This document shows positions 36,291 to 45,905 of a DNA stretch of 64,000 nt, piece after piece (positions within the stretch are counted from its first letter, which is position 1; each line of letters opens with the position of its first letter). Source of the stretch: Aplysia californica (taxonomy: Eukaryota > Mollusca > Gastropoda > Aplysiida > Aplysiidae); assembly GCF_000002075.1 (NCBI RefSeq), contig NW_004797359.1, positions 1,560,618-1,624,617 of the forward strand, given 5' to 3'. The notes under the pieces were generated by a model. It had not been told where the DNA came from. It saw nothing but the letters and a program-made list of their open reading frames with translations, and did no database searches. A program made the translations under genes and the position numbers.

Positions 36291-38522
36291 CTCTCTCTCT
36301 CTCTCTCTCACACGCAACCAGACAAACACAGACACACACACACACATGCAAACACAATCCGTAAACAAACTGACAATCACCCACAGGTACCAAAGTTCCT
36401 GTCTCACCTGAGGACTTGAGCACAGGGTGCACGCTGTCCGGATGGTACACAGACACCACAGGAGTCACAGGCCCCGCCCACCAGTGGCACAGGTACTTGT
36501 GTCGTTTCAGTGTGTCCATGTCAAAGGCTAGACCTTCCTCGTTAAAACCTGGATACTGATAGTGGGGGATACTTAGTTGACAAGTCGATAAGTACGCGAG
36601 TAAGACGATGATCCTATGAGGGAGGAGGAGGAGGGATGCATACAATGTATGGAGTAGAGTAGGAGAATGAGGAAGAGGAGGAGGGGGACAATGAGGAGGG
36701 TTTAAGTAAAGAATGGCACACCGACACAAACAAGGCAGACTGGAATAAAAGAGAGATAGTAAAGAATGTGGGGAAAAGTAGGAGGTGGAGGAGGAGGAGG
36801 ACGGGAGGACGACAACGATGATGACAATGATGACAACAATGACAATAACAATAACAACACCAAGACCATGAAAACTCCTTGCAAATAATCTGGAAAGATT
36901 TGCAGGGTTCAAACTTGGGTCTTCCAAATTACATTTTGGGTATGTTCACCTCTGCAGCACATCAAAACATTAAAAGAGATAAAAATCAATTTCATGAATC
37001 AGCTGAGGATGTGCCAACAAGCACAAAAAACTGTTTTGAAGCAGCCAAGGACAACATCACGTTCTCTCAATTAAATCTGATACTTCTGCTAAGAGGATAA
37101 CATATCCAGTACAAGTCCAAGGTCACACAGGGCAGAGATAAATGCTGAAAAGTACAAAACAAGGTGATAGTATGATAACAGATGTTCTGTTGCCTATCAC
37201 CCACCATACTTACTAGTAATAATAGATAGCATTTACAAGGCACTCTTTCCCATACCAGATTTATATATCAAGCTTTGAGGGCTTTATATCGATGACACTG
37301 AGTGTAATACTTATCAAATACTTGATATTCTAAATGTAAAGGGTATTTGACGTCAGCAATGATCTTCTTTGCAGCTTTCACAATTTTGATATTGTAGTTT
37401 ATAAAGTGAAAGAGAGGAGGTAACTATTTATAACTTGTACCCCTTTGATACAATTTACAATCACATTTGCATACAAAGTCCAGTGAAAAGGGATGGATCC
37501 TTTAGCTTGTGAACCTCTGTTTGAGCATTGTACGTTACATTATCTATTATGTTTTTGTCTCTTTCGAACGGATAAGGTCCACAGAGGCATAGCACATTTC
37601 TTCACATATTCAAAGAAAGAAAAAAGAAAAGACAGATTGGATTTACTTTGGGAGGAGGAGCATTATATTAATATTACGTCATGCATGACACAGAAAAAAA
37701 AAAAAAAAAAGAAGACTTCCATAATATCAGTACATGAGGTATTTTCATACCACAGAGTTGCAAGTCATTACCTCAGAGAGTCCTTCTGAAATAAGGTTAA
37801 CACATCTGGCTCAGATTTAAACTGGTGCTGCTGGGACTTGCACAACAGATCTGCCGTAAGCTGACAAAATGCCTTTTTTTTCTTCACAACAGTTTCGAGA
37901 AAAAGAGTTTTTTTTGTCCAGAATAACCATTTAAAAATAGAGTGATTCTGAATTTGAATTCAAATTTATTCAAAAACTAGTCACTGTTTCACTTTGATAT
38001 TTTTCAAACAAGTAAGGTTACTGAGCATGCTTTTGATTAATAGCAAATAAAAAATGTTGACGTCAAGATGATAAAAAGGCTTTTTTTTTCAGCTTACGGC
38101 AGAATTGTAGTCACTGACAACACTCCCACTGACATATATTTCGACATCCTGAATTAATTAATTTTTCGACACTACTTACAAATGCAAATTATCATACAAA
38201 GTATCATTTACTTGTATTTGCATCCCATAATCACATTATGTTTAAACGGGAGAAATTACTGTATCAGCAAGTTTAGACGAAAAAGAAAAAAATAAGTACA
38301 AAAACAAAACAAAATGTTAACCTTCCGGAACCGGAACGGAAATAAACAACATTTACATGTAAAGTGAACTGTAAAGCTTACTAATTTAATCGATCCATAT
38401 AGATAGCTGTATCTGTCATGTCCTGGCAAGATGAAGTACTGTCGTCTGTACTCTGCATATTGCCGGAGGTATCTCCAAAGAATGGCTCCCACAACGACTG
38501 CGATAACTGTCTCCAGCCACAT
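23250..38522 (-). CDS. Cytochrome P450, CYP4 family (CYP4F-like), 12 exons, 500 residues
   Basis: Exons on the minus strand: 38382-38522, 36408-36555, 35700-35887, 34538-34662, 31922-31981, 30750-30873, 29635-29782, 27298-27421, 25982-26112, 25326-25473, 23696-23761, 23250-23349. All have GT-AG ends, all phases agree, and the sum is 1503 nt including TGA. An N-terminal membrane anchor (residues 4-17) implies the endoplasmic reticulum. CYP4 hallmarks: [30 protein letters not shown]-helix AGHDTT (311-316), K-helix E368-x-x-R371, PNRF (422-425), haem loop FSAGARNCIG (441-450, Cys448 as iron ligand). CYP4 enzymes are mostly fatty-acid or eicosanoid omega-hydroxylases; the substrate here cannot be read from sequence. 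Odd: Ala311 replaces the Glu that esterifies haem in most CYP4 proteins. Introns are full of repeats. The intron 4 donor is part of a minisatellite unit. Confidence 0.95.
24104..24580. repeat. Decayed Tigger-like repeat in P450 intron 10
   Basis: CAGGTATAACAGGACAG, CCTGTTATAAGCGAGTCCTG and AAGGGAAACTACC resemble the ends and interior of the elements at 2012 and 7192. Ends are too worn to define. Confidence 0.4.
26845..27015. repeat. SINE family 2 body fragment in P450 intron 8
   Basis: GGAGGAAAGATCAGATAAG and AACCACACCAGTGCACCTG align with the bodies at 9950-10075 and 33290-33590. Confidence 0.6.
27454..27968 (+). mobile_element. tRNA-derived SINE (family 1), full length, in P450 intron 7
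   Basis: The head GGGGGCTCTCGTGGCCTAGA with GGTTAAGGTGTTCGCC (A box) and GGGTTCGAATCTGG (B box) starts at 27454. A C run and poly-pyrimidine body follow. The tail GCAGTTGCGAGCGCCGTAAA ends in an A-rich run. It is antisense to the P450 and begins only about 30 bp before the exon 8 acceptor. Confidence 0.88.
28383..28570. repeat. SINE family 2 body fragment in P450 intron 7
   Basis: AACTTGCAACACAAATCGTA, GATAGATATGTGATAG and CGTAAACCACTCACTGACTC parallel 33300-33470. Confidence 0.55.
28716..29555. mobile_element. Tigger/pogo-like TIR element, 'CAGTGGAACTC' subfamily
   Basis: Ends CAGTGGAACTCTGATTCA and, inverted, CAGTGGAACTCGGATTCA, with TA flanks (28714-28715, 29556-29557). Interior G and C runs at 29106-29118 and 29173-29189. 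The inner part recurs at 41230-41600 and, inverted, at 45140-45390. No transposase reading found. Confidence 0.75.
30236..30640. repeat. Interspersed repeat family D, second copy, in P450 intron 6
   Basis: Inverse of 9536-9930. The end near 30240-30285 (ACTCACAAATGCATAAGGTC) is the same SINE-type tail as in family 1. Confidence 0.65.
31826..31902. repeat. (CA)n microsatellite beside P450 exon 5
   Basis: About 77 bp of CA, read as a UG repeat in the P450 transcript, starting about 20 nt after the intron 5 donor. A second, interrupted CA cluster lies at 31654-31688. Confidence 0.95.
32225..33172. repeat. Minisatellite with 18-bp unit, P450 intron 4
   Basis: About 950 bp built from CTCTGATAACTCTATGTA-like units. 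Because 18 is a multiple of three, several frames on both strands stay open (230 and 200 residues), giving Thr-Leu or Ser-Asp-Asn repeats. It lies inside a confirmed intron, so these are not genes. Confidence 0.9.
33290..33590 (-). mobile_element. tRNA-derived SINE (family 2), P450 intron 4
   Basis: The head is at the right end on the minus strand: GGTGTCTATAGTGTAGCGGT then TAGGTGCCTCGC (A box). The B box region is GCTTGATTCCCG. The body and tail (TTGCAACACAATAAGTTC) match fragments at 9950, 26845 and 28383. It abuts the 32-bp minisatellite. Confidence 0.65.
33592..34560. repeat. Minisatellite with 32-bp unit overlapping the 3' end of P450 exon 4
   Basis: About 30 units around AGTCTGTCAACATACACACC then TGCTAGTCTGAC. 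Its right end includes the last ~22 nt of P450 exon 4 (34538-34560). Each canonical unit, read on the minus strand, contains CAG|GTGTGT, the same as the real intron 4 donor at 34538/34537. I count about 14 exact copies of that motif including the real one. Confidence 0.93.
35290..35460 (+). repeat. tRNA-derived SINE-like fragment, P450 intron 3
   Basis: GTAGTGCAGTGGTTACGCGC and AAGTTCAATTCC look like degenerate A and B boxes. A body with TTTCCGTTGGGCAGGGTG follows. It cannot fold as a functional tRNA. Confidence 0.45.
35912..36102. mobile_element. Tigger-like miniature element in P450 intron 2
   Basis: About 190 bp with ends CAGTCACGAATTGTTG and, inverted, CAATCGAACTCGGTCTTAC, and TA on both flanks. 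AGGTGGCCACCCATTGTCAC matches the interior of 19540-20391. It stops 24 bp from the exon 3 acceptor. Confidence 0.75.
36249..36309. repeat. (CA)n(CT)n microsatellite, P450 intron 2
   Basis: CA run 36249-36287 then CT run to about 36309, followed by scattered CA motifs to 36355. Confidence 0.9.
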
Positions 38523-39099
38523 GGTGGTTATGCCACGAAGAGGAACGCTGTAAGATTAGTTGACTTGTGGTTCAATAACATCACATTCTATATACGATAA
38601 AGTAGTAGAAGTAGAAGTATCATGTCTAAACACAGATATAATGCTTGTATGAACGCACGACACTTTGTCTAAGTGATTCCTTCTCCAATCCATTTGAGCA
38701 AAACAATTCTCAATAGTATACACACACATGCACATTATTTTTTGGTAAAAGTGTTACATTACATAAAATTTTTCAAAAACATATTAAAAGAAACAAAAAG
38801 GCTACTTCTTTTTAATATATTCTCGACAGCCATGATAACTTTTATACTTTCAAGCACAGAAAACAAATTCTCAACCATATATAGATCATCTCTTGACTTG
38901 GTTGTTTTGGAATAAATGTCCAGACCTGCCTCCACCAAACAAAACAAGATCTAGAATTCTTGGAAATTGAAACAGCTCAACAAAAGGCTCAAACTTTAAG
39001 CCTTCCTCATCACTGTGTCTACCAAGCAGTCTGAATTTGTGGAGACTCTCATAAACTTTGTAAACTTGTTCATAATAGGCTACATGAGATAGTAAGGCC
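38523..39099. other. 5' flank of the P450 gene
   Basis: The start context is ACCACCATGT. Apparently unique AT-rich sequence; no second gene. The promoter should lie here but I cannot point to elements. Confidence 0.35.
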
Positions 39100-39670
39100 C
39101 AGCTATAACTATAGGAAGAGGCTAGCCGTACTTAATGACGGCTAGACTGCCAGTCTAGCCGTACTTATTCTTAATATGATGATGGCTAGACTGACCATTT
39201 ACAAAAAAATAGGCCTACTGAATTATAAACATTTTTAGTGTGCAGTACCTAAAGTATTTGTATTTGAGACGAAACCAGGTGCCTTAATGACAGTGCATGT
39301 ATTTTAAACCTCCTGTTTTCTAATGTTAATAGGGCCTAAGATAAGTACGGCTAGACTGGCAGTCTAGCCGTACTTAAGTACTGGGTAGACAGCCAGGCTA
39401 GCCGTACTTAAGGACGGCTAGACTGTCAGGCCAGCCGTACTTAATATTGATGGCTGAATTGTAAATGAAATTTTTAGTTTGCAATGCCTAAAGTATTTGT
39501 ATTTCAGTATTTTCAGACAAAACCAAAAGGTGCCTTACTGACTTGCATGTATTTGAACCTGAATAATTACTAAGATCTAGATCTAATGAGACCTGTGTAC
39601 TTAACAGGCTTGTGTCGATAGGGCCAAACCTAGATCTAAGTACGGCTAGCCACTTCGATAGCTATAATAT
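39100..39670. mobile_element. Foldback-like palindromic element, 'GGCTAGCCGTACTTA'
   Basis: Outer ends GGCTAGCCGTACTTA and, inverted, near 39640-39656. Inside, about 310 bp apart, are two near-duplicate segments, each with long palindromes such as GTACGGCTAGACTGGCAGTC followed by its mirror, and with the shared stretch CCTAAAGTATTTGTATTT. No coding potential. Confidence 0.65.
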
Positions 39671-40589
39671 AAATATATAAACTTCCGCTCAGTCCTGCAG
39701 GACTATAGGAGTAGACAATGATGCTTCATCTGGATCTCATCCCTGCGAATCCTATCCTCTTATGTGCCTAATACAAAGCCTAGATCTCTCTCTTATCGGG
39801 CAAGCCATTTGATATTGCATTAATTTAGTCGAAATTCTACTTTGTAACACTACTAGATCTAGATCTTGACATTACGGTTATATAGATCTCCTAGATCTAG
39901 ATTCTAGATCTGTACTATACTGGCATTGACAGGCGTCGGGACCGAGTATCTTGTTCAAGTAGTTGCGGAAGCTGGCCCGGGGGCAAAAAAAAGGCGTAAC
40001 TAGAGACTAGAGATCTATCACATTATTATTATTTGGCCTACATTTAGGAGTCTCTCTCCCTCCACAGCATAATACCGTTGCCTTCCATGAAGATCGAGAA
40101 GTTGTCTTCCCTTGACTACTTGACTGAGGCCCGAGGTCGGTCGGAACTACTGGGCTATGAAATGAGAGGCTTGCGATAAGTTTTCACAATCCGTGCAGTC
40201 CTGCTTAGGAACGAGGTCGAAGTTCATGTTTTGGTTTCGGTTTCGTCGTTGTTGTTGTAAATCGAATAAATGAATAAAAGTGTATTTATGAGAATGTAAT
40301 TATCTAATTGTTTTTGAAGCTCCACAAAGGATTTTGCAATTCATTGTTTAAAAAGAGCAGTGTAGCCTATTCTCTTATCATATTATTAGACGGTCTTCTT
40401 TGATCTAAGTGTTTCATATCATGCAGGCTGTAGTATATGTGTCTCTGTTAATGTATTTCCTCAGACAATATCAAACTTCGAAAGTAGGCTATTCTTCTTC
40501 CACATCTTTCACTTCCGGCAGGCCGACGCTTTCTTTCAGTCAGCTGTAATGGATGTCTTTGCATTCGAGGAAGTGTCTTTAATATAATA

Positions 40590-40998
40590 GGATTATTAGA
40601 TCTAGAGATCTAGATCTAGATCTATGTCCTACAATTCTGCAAAGGGAAAAAGCGGAAAAACGAATGCAAAGTCATATCTCGAACGTGGGAACTTGGGTAA
40701 CTTTCTTTCCCTGTTACTTACTTTTGCCCAGCGTAGCCTACGACCTACGACTACGAGCCTACACTGTTACACTGTGTACTGTGTAAGTGTGTTACTAGAC
40801 CAGAGTCTAGATCTAAACTAGATCTAGATCTAGATAATCTAGTCTTAGCTAGCTAGATTATGGATCTAGATCTAGATTTCTAGATAGGCTAGATCTGGAT
40901 CTAGAATCTAGACGTCTAGCTATATATAGATCTAGACCTAGTCTCGAAGTGATTATTCGGACTCGAGTCCGAATATGAAAAAATGTTATTCGGACTCT
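40590..40998. repeat. AGATCT-rich cluster ending in CGGACTCGAGTCCG palindromes
   Basis: Dense CTAGATCTAGA units (40600-40940) followed by the 20-bp palindrome ATTCGGACTCGAGTCCGAAT at about 40955 and a half copy at 40987. The same palindrome recurs at 41822-41845 and 43420-43470. Confidence 0.75.
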
Positions 40999-41229
40999 GA
41001 TTCTTGTCCAGCATGACATCACTTCCGACTTCCTGTGACTCGTGAATCCGGCTTCCTGTCCTGCCTCACTCGTGACTCGCCTCAGGCTGGTTAGAGACCG
41101 GGATCACTTCGGGCAAAAAGGCGTTTTGTGCAGGAGCCGAGTTTTAATCTTATGATGAATTTGAGGCCGGCCTGAAAAGTTATAGCGCTTCTAATAAATG
41201 TTTATTGATCAAGAGGTCATCAGAAGCAA

Positions 41230-41600
41230 TTAAAGATGGCTCGTTAGCATGTGTCGGGGTCGGATGGGCGGCCTGCACACGTGTGGCTGTGTGTGTGTCG
41301 GGGAGGGTGGTGGGGGGCACTATCGGTCCGGGCTTTGAACGTCGCATAAGCGTCGGTCTCTTTCCCCCTGGCAACTTATCATTTTTACAATAATAAGCTA
41401 GTCTTGACGTAGATCTACGTAATGAATACGTAATGAATTGTGCGCTGGTCTATGGAATCAAAAGTTGCCGTATGCTCAGCTCTACACAGCAACACAACTT
41501 TTTCTTGGTAAACAATCAATATGACACAGGCTTGTGTATTTGAACGAATCGGTCTTTTTTTTTTTTTTACACAGCTCATAATATGCCATGTGGTCTGCTA
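41230..41600. repeat. Fragment of the 28716-29555 Tigger-like element
   Basis: Matches 29030-29400 almost throughout: GTGTCGGGGTCGGATGGGCG, ACGTGTGGCTGTGTGTG, TTGAACGTCGC, TGTGCGCTGGTCTATGGAAT and CACAGCTCATAATATGC. Ends are not preserved. Confidence 0.65.
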
Positions 41601-41794
41601 ATCTTCAATTTTACCTTTTTCTACAACAATGAAAGTGGGAAACGTGGGGGGGGGGGGGGGGGGGAGGCGTATCAATGAGGCAGCGGGCATTGGATCGGCA
41701 GATAAGGTGTGGGGAAAACTAAAAAATGGCGGAAAATTGGAAGCACTGAATACTGAACGTAAGATCTATAGAACGAAGACACTTCCTTTTTTCC

Positions 41795-41945
41795 GGACCC
41801 GAGTCCGAATAACATTTTTTCATATTCGGACTCGAGTCCGAATAAGAATTTTTTTTACGAAGTGACTATTTCTCCGAACGTTCGGAGAAATAGTGCCCAT
41901 CTTTATTTCTCCGAACGGTTTCCGGCTTCCGGTCTCGTGATGTTT
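41795..41945. repeat. Palindromic modules: CGGACTCGAGTCCG pair and TCCGAACGTTCGGA
   Basis: Two CGGAC(T/C)CGAGTCCG palindromes are separated by AACATTTTTTCATA. Then GAAGTGACTATTTCTCCG, a TCCGAACGTTCGGA palindrome and TTTCTCCGAACGGTTTCCGG follow. The last part equals the start of the foldback elements at 44317 and 61088. Confidence 0.75.
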
Positions 41946-42559
41946 TGCCTATTTATTGCGAGAGTTCGGCGCCAACTTTCATTCTGCCTCTGGTCTGGGG
42001 GAAGGAACACCGCATGGAAAGCCCGCCTACAGACAACCTTCAGTAAAACCCACCACACACCCACCACCATCATGCACATGTACACACACAAACTTATACA
42101 CACACTAACTAAACAAACACGACCAATGGACAACTTTTGAACGTATGACGAGCTGAGCTGTGGATGGAGAGACAGTGTGAGTGAAAGAGCGGGTTAAAGG
42201 AAGAATGTACAAGTGTATCCACACCCGACAGCAACTACAAGACGACGACACCGACCCTCCTGGCCTGGTCCACAGCTCACGAACGAAAATAATGCAGCTT
42301 AGGCAGTGTTTTGCCTATATTATTGTCCATGGTTCGCAGGGTGCAAGGGAATGAGTGAGATTTTCTTTGTGTATGCCTGGAGGGAGGGGGTGGGGTGTGA
42401 AAGCCATGCGGACGGGGATGAGCCGCGGGAGAGAACACGGGAATTGAATGAATGAGTGAAACTGAAAAAGATGAACGACTCGTGAGCCCTGGAGTGAATG
42501 GATCCTGTGTTTCTATTTGTGTATACTTTGAACTGTTACTGAATGAAGGCTGAAATGAA

Positions 42560-42635
42560 GCCCGAAAAACAAACACACACACACTCACTCTCCACTTACA
42601 CACTTACTATCACACACAGACACACTCACACACGC

Positions 42636-42680
<45 letters not shown>
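42560..42680. repeat. CA-rich microsatellite
   Basis: Interrupted ACACAC repeats (42570-42680), longest perfect run about 42644-42680. Confidence 0.85.
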
Positions 42681-42699
42681 AGCAAATTTCTGGGTCTAT

Positions 42700-43300
42700 A
42701 TTTATTTCAATTTTCAAGAGCTAGTCTAGAGATTTTTAGATGAGTGTAAAAACGTGAAAAAGAAATGTTTCACAACAGAATGAAATCAAAATTAGAACAG
42801 CCCATGATAAACAACAAACATTAACAAATAAGGGCGTGTGTCCACCTGTCCGAAGAAGATTGGCTGTTTTAACCCTAAATGTGAGTAATTTTTTTTTTTT
42901 TAAAGGAGAGGATATTACATGTAAACACCCACCTTATGGAATCACACACCTTAAGGGGCCTGCCAGTGTCGGTACATTATTGGTCGTGGCAGTGACCACC
43001 GCAGATGCCAGTTCTAATAGTTCTATGTGTCGTTATCAATAACCCTCCGTAGATCTAGATCTAGATCTAGACAGCACACGAGTGAACACAACACATTACG
43101 TTTAAGAGCAGCACCCTTCATAGGCAACTCGTCATATCTGTAGCGAAAAACTGTTTGGAATTGTAGCATTCTTTATATAAATATTTACTGCGGACATTTT
43201 TTGGACCGCTTGAACCATATTGTATACGAACAATCTTTGGTAGGCCTATACTATAATTATAGATCTATATAATATCCGAAATTTGCGGGAAAGGATGTGA
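42700..43300. other. No gene seen
   Basis: Mostly unique sequence with one AGATCT cluster (43050-43072). Open frames are short and show no recognisable domain. Confidence 0.3.
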
Positions 43301-43475
43301 TTTCAGAGTGTTCGGAGAAATAGTGCCCAGCTTTATTTTCCCGAACGTTCGGAGAAATAGTGCCTAGCTTTATTTTCCCGAACGTTCGGAGAAATAGTGC
43401 CGGCCTTTTTTTTATTCGGACTCGAGTCCGAATATGAAAAAATGTTATTCGGACTCGAGTCCGAATAACGACGGC
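43300..43475. repeat. Tandem palindromic modules (TCCGAACG... and CGGACTCGAGTCCG)
   Basis: Three successive copies of GTTCGGAGAAATAGTGCC, about 47 bp apart with TTTATTTTCCCGAAC between them, run into two CGGACTCGAGTCCG palindromes with the same spacer as at 41795-41845 (inverted). Confidence 0.75.
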
Positions 43476-43939
43476 CATATAGTCTAGTCTATATCAACCT
43501 ATCTCTTGATCTAGAATCTAGATACTTACTTATACTAGACAAGAACGAAGTGTCTACGTACACGGTAACCGGGAACCTAGATTTCTAGATCTAGTCTCTG
43601 TATCCAGCCTACGTACACGGTAACCGGAATGAAAATATAAATCAATATTTGTCCTGTGCTGCCACTTGCTGAAAAAAAAAAAAGAGTCATACAACAACAA
43701 GCGTTTTGTCGGGCTCGCCATCGTGACCGGTCAGTGAACCTTGCGTGCGCATCACATTGTGAGTACCGGCTGGGGTCACCAAAGTTCACTCAAAGTCTGT
43801 GTGCTGCGAAGTATAGTATAGATCTAGGGTTCCGGAATGGGGGAATTATTGAATTTTTTTTTAAGGTAGGTACAATCGGGGGAGGGGTGGGGATGAAGGC
43901 CATACCGGATGACAAAAACTGAACTTGGAGTTCTGGACT

Positions 43940-44112
43940 GCCCAATTACCGTGTACATGACACTGAGACTACGTGCCCAGGTGCCGGTCAGTGTATGTGT
44001 ACATATTGAGGCTACATTCCCGGTTGCCGTGTACAGGACACTTGAGACTACGTACCCGGTTGCCAGTTACTGTGTATAAGACACTGAAGCTAGGTACCCG
44101 GTTACTGTATAA
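43940..44112. repeat. Short minisatellite, about 4 degenerate units
   Basis: Units around TACCCGGTTGCCGTGTACA then GGACACTGAGACTACG. Outlying copies of TACACGGTAACCGG lie at 43557-43572 and 43614-43628. Confidence 0.6.
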
Positions 44113-44316
44113 TGTAATGTAGACAGTCTGTATCTAGAATATAAGAGATTATTTTTAAAAAGACATCTCTGTCGTATATATATATTATGTGTCTGACCTC
44201 AACAGGATTCAACTGTACTAGATCTAGAATCTAGATTTAGCTCTATCTCTAGAATCTAGATCGTGATGTCTAGGCTTAGGTATCTAGATTCTATATCTAG
44301 ATCTACTTCTTTTTTT

Positions 44317-44692
44317 TTCTCCTAACGCTCTGGGAAACTATTTCTCCGAACGGTTACCGTTTTCGAGATTTTTTGGTTATTTGCGAATGGAGTCGCCCGT
44401 GTGAAGTTGCTGTGCGCGTGTGTGTGTGAACGGGGTTGGGGAGCGTGGAGGGATTTTTTTTTGCTTTAGGGGTGAATATATATTCAGACTCAGACTGCTA
44501 AAAATTTCAAGCTCTAGAAATTGAATTCGATGAAAAAAAAAAAATGCTTCTTCCCTGTCCTTACAGAATGGCAGAATGAAAGATGACGCCAAACTCTCGC
44601 AAATAACCGACAAAACTCGAGTAACGGAAACCGTTCGGAGAAATAGAGTTCAAAGTTTATAAATCCCGAGCGTTCGGAGAAATAGTCACTTC
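44317..44692. mobile_element. Foldback element with TTTCTCCGAACGG ends
   Basis: The left arm (ACTATTTCTCCGAACGGTTA then CCGTTTTCGAGATTTTT) is mirrored by the right arm (ACTCGAGTAACGGAAACCG then TTCGGAGAAATAG), ending GAGAAATAGTCACTTC. The same arms bound 61088-61835. Confidence 0.7.
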
Positions 44693-45002
44693 ATTTACTC
44701 TCAGCCTGAGCCGACAAAGCTTAGGCTTCTTTAGATGAATTAAACTGCCAATTTGAAGAAGGAAGTGGTATGTGAGAATAATCCATGTCTCGCTATTCTC
44801 ACCCCCTCGTTATACCGGAAATGACCCTAGAGGGATCAACAATTCTAATAACTTGATAATGACAGATGTACGCCATTGGCCAATATTTATTGTAACAGCC
44901 ATCTTGTTTGACGTCATTGAGGGATTCCCACTTTGTTGTTGTTCACGGTAGCAACACGACCGCTAAGCACTATTGCAGTATTTTTAAAGCCTGTAGCTTA
45001 CA

Positions 45003-45075
45003 GTGGCGTGGTGGCGAAGTGGTTAGTGCGCTTGTCTCCGAAGCAGAAAGTCCAGGTTCGAGCCTGGTTTGTGTG
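45003..45075 (+). repeat. tRNA-like sequence, probably a SINE head or tRNA pseudogene
   Basis: GGCGAAGTGGTTAGTGCGC looks like a D arm and A box, and CCAGGTTCGAGCCTGG is a perfect T arm with B box. The acceptor ends do not pair and the anticodon stem is only four pairs (GCTT/AAGC), so a working tRNA is unlikely. Confidence 0.5.
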
Positions 45076-45139
45076 GTTTGAATGAAAGAATACCGCTGAT
45101 TAGTTGCCTTAGATATATTTCACAATAGGCTAACTAAAC

Positions 45140-45390
45140 GAATAATGGTTCACGATGCAGAGGCCCTGTATGGTTTCCTGGAAAAGATAGGATTGTTGTC
45201 GGAGAAAAATGAGCAGGGGCTGTTCATCCTGCTCTGCAAACGACTTCAATGAATCCAGGCTTACTCATTTGTGTGCTCGTTTAATCTTAGTTATTTTTTA
45301 ATATTTTTATGAATAGAAAAAATTATGGGGAATCCAACTCCTTTCGTTGAATCCGAGTTTTCCTTGAAACCAAGTTCCTTTGTATTGCTG
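45140..45390. repeat. Inverted fragment of the 28716-29555 Tigger-like element
   Basis: ATGGTTCACGATGCAGAGGC, TATGGTTTCCTGGAAAAGAT and GAGAAAAATGAGC are the inverse of 28868-28965. Confidence 0.6.
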
Positions 45391-45479
45391 GAATGTTGGT
45401 CAGCAACTTTATTGTAATTATAAGTGTCTTGACGCTGAAAAATCAGGAGCTCTTTCTTTTTTATTTTGGGCATGTGGAA

Positions 45480-45905
45480 TTATTGATATCATCTGAAATC
45501 TTGTTCATTTGCTTTGCTTTTGGCTGATGAAAAAAATGCCCATCTATCTGGAATAGAAGTTGAAATTTTGTAATTGAAAGAGGTGGGGGTGGCCTGGCCG
45601 CTTGATTTCAGAGGTAAAATTAGACTTAGATACGGAGAAAATGGCCATCAAAGTTTGGTTACTTTATTAGTATTAGCTTGAAAGCCCTTGATTAAAAATG
45701 CACAAAATATATGTGTACATTTTCAATGTGTTTAAAAAAAATTAAAATTCACAATATGAAAATTATGTGTTGTTACAGGGACGTAAAAGGTATTGTGCTT
45801 AAAAAAAAAGAAGAAAAATCTATAAAAATTTAACAAACTGGTGAAAAAATGCCTATTTCTTCGATTTCATTATGGTGATGAGTGCCTGATTTCACCACGG
45901 TGCCT
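45480..45905. repeat. Interspersed repeat family B, inverted copy
   Basis: Inverse of 10575-10960: TTCATTTGCTTTGCTTTTGG, AAAGAGGTGGGGGTG, AAAATGGCCATCAAAGTTTG, and the end GCCTGATTTCACCACGGTGC. Confidence 0.65.

Noticed and set aside
45003-45075. Possible functional tRNA gene
   Set aside because: A perfect T arm is present, but the acceptor stem does not pair and the anticodon stem is weak. Best read as a SINE head or tRNA pseudogene.
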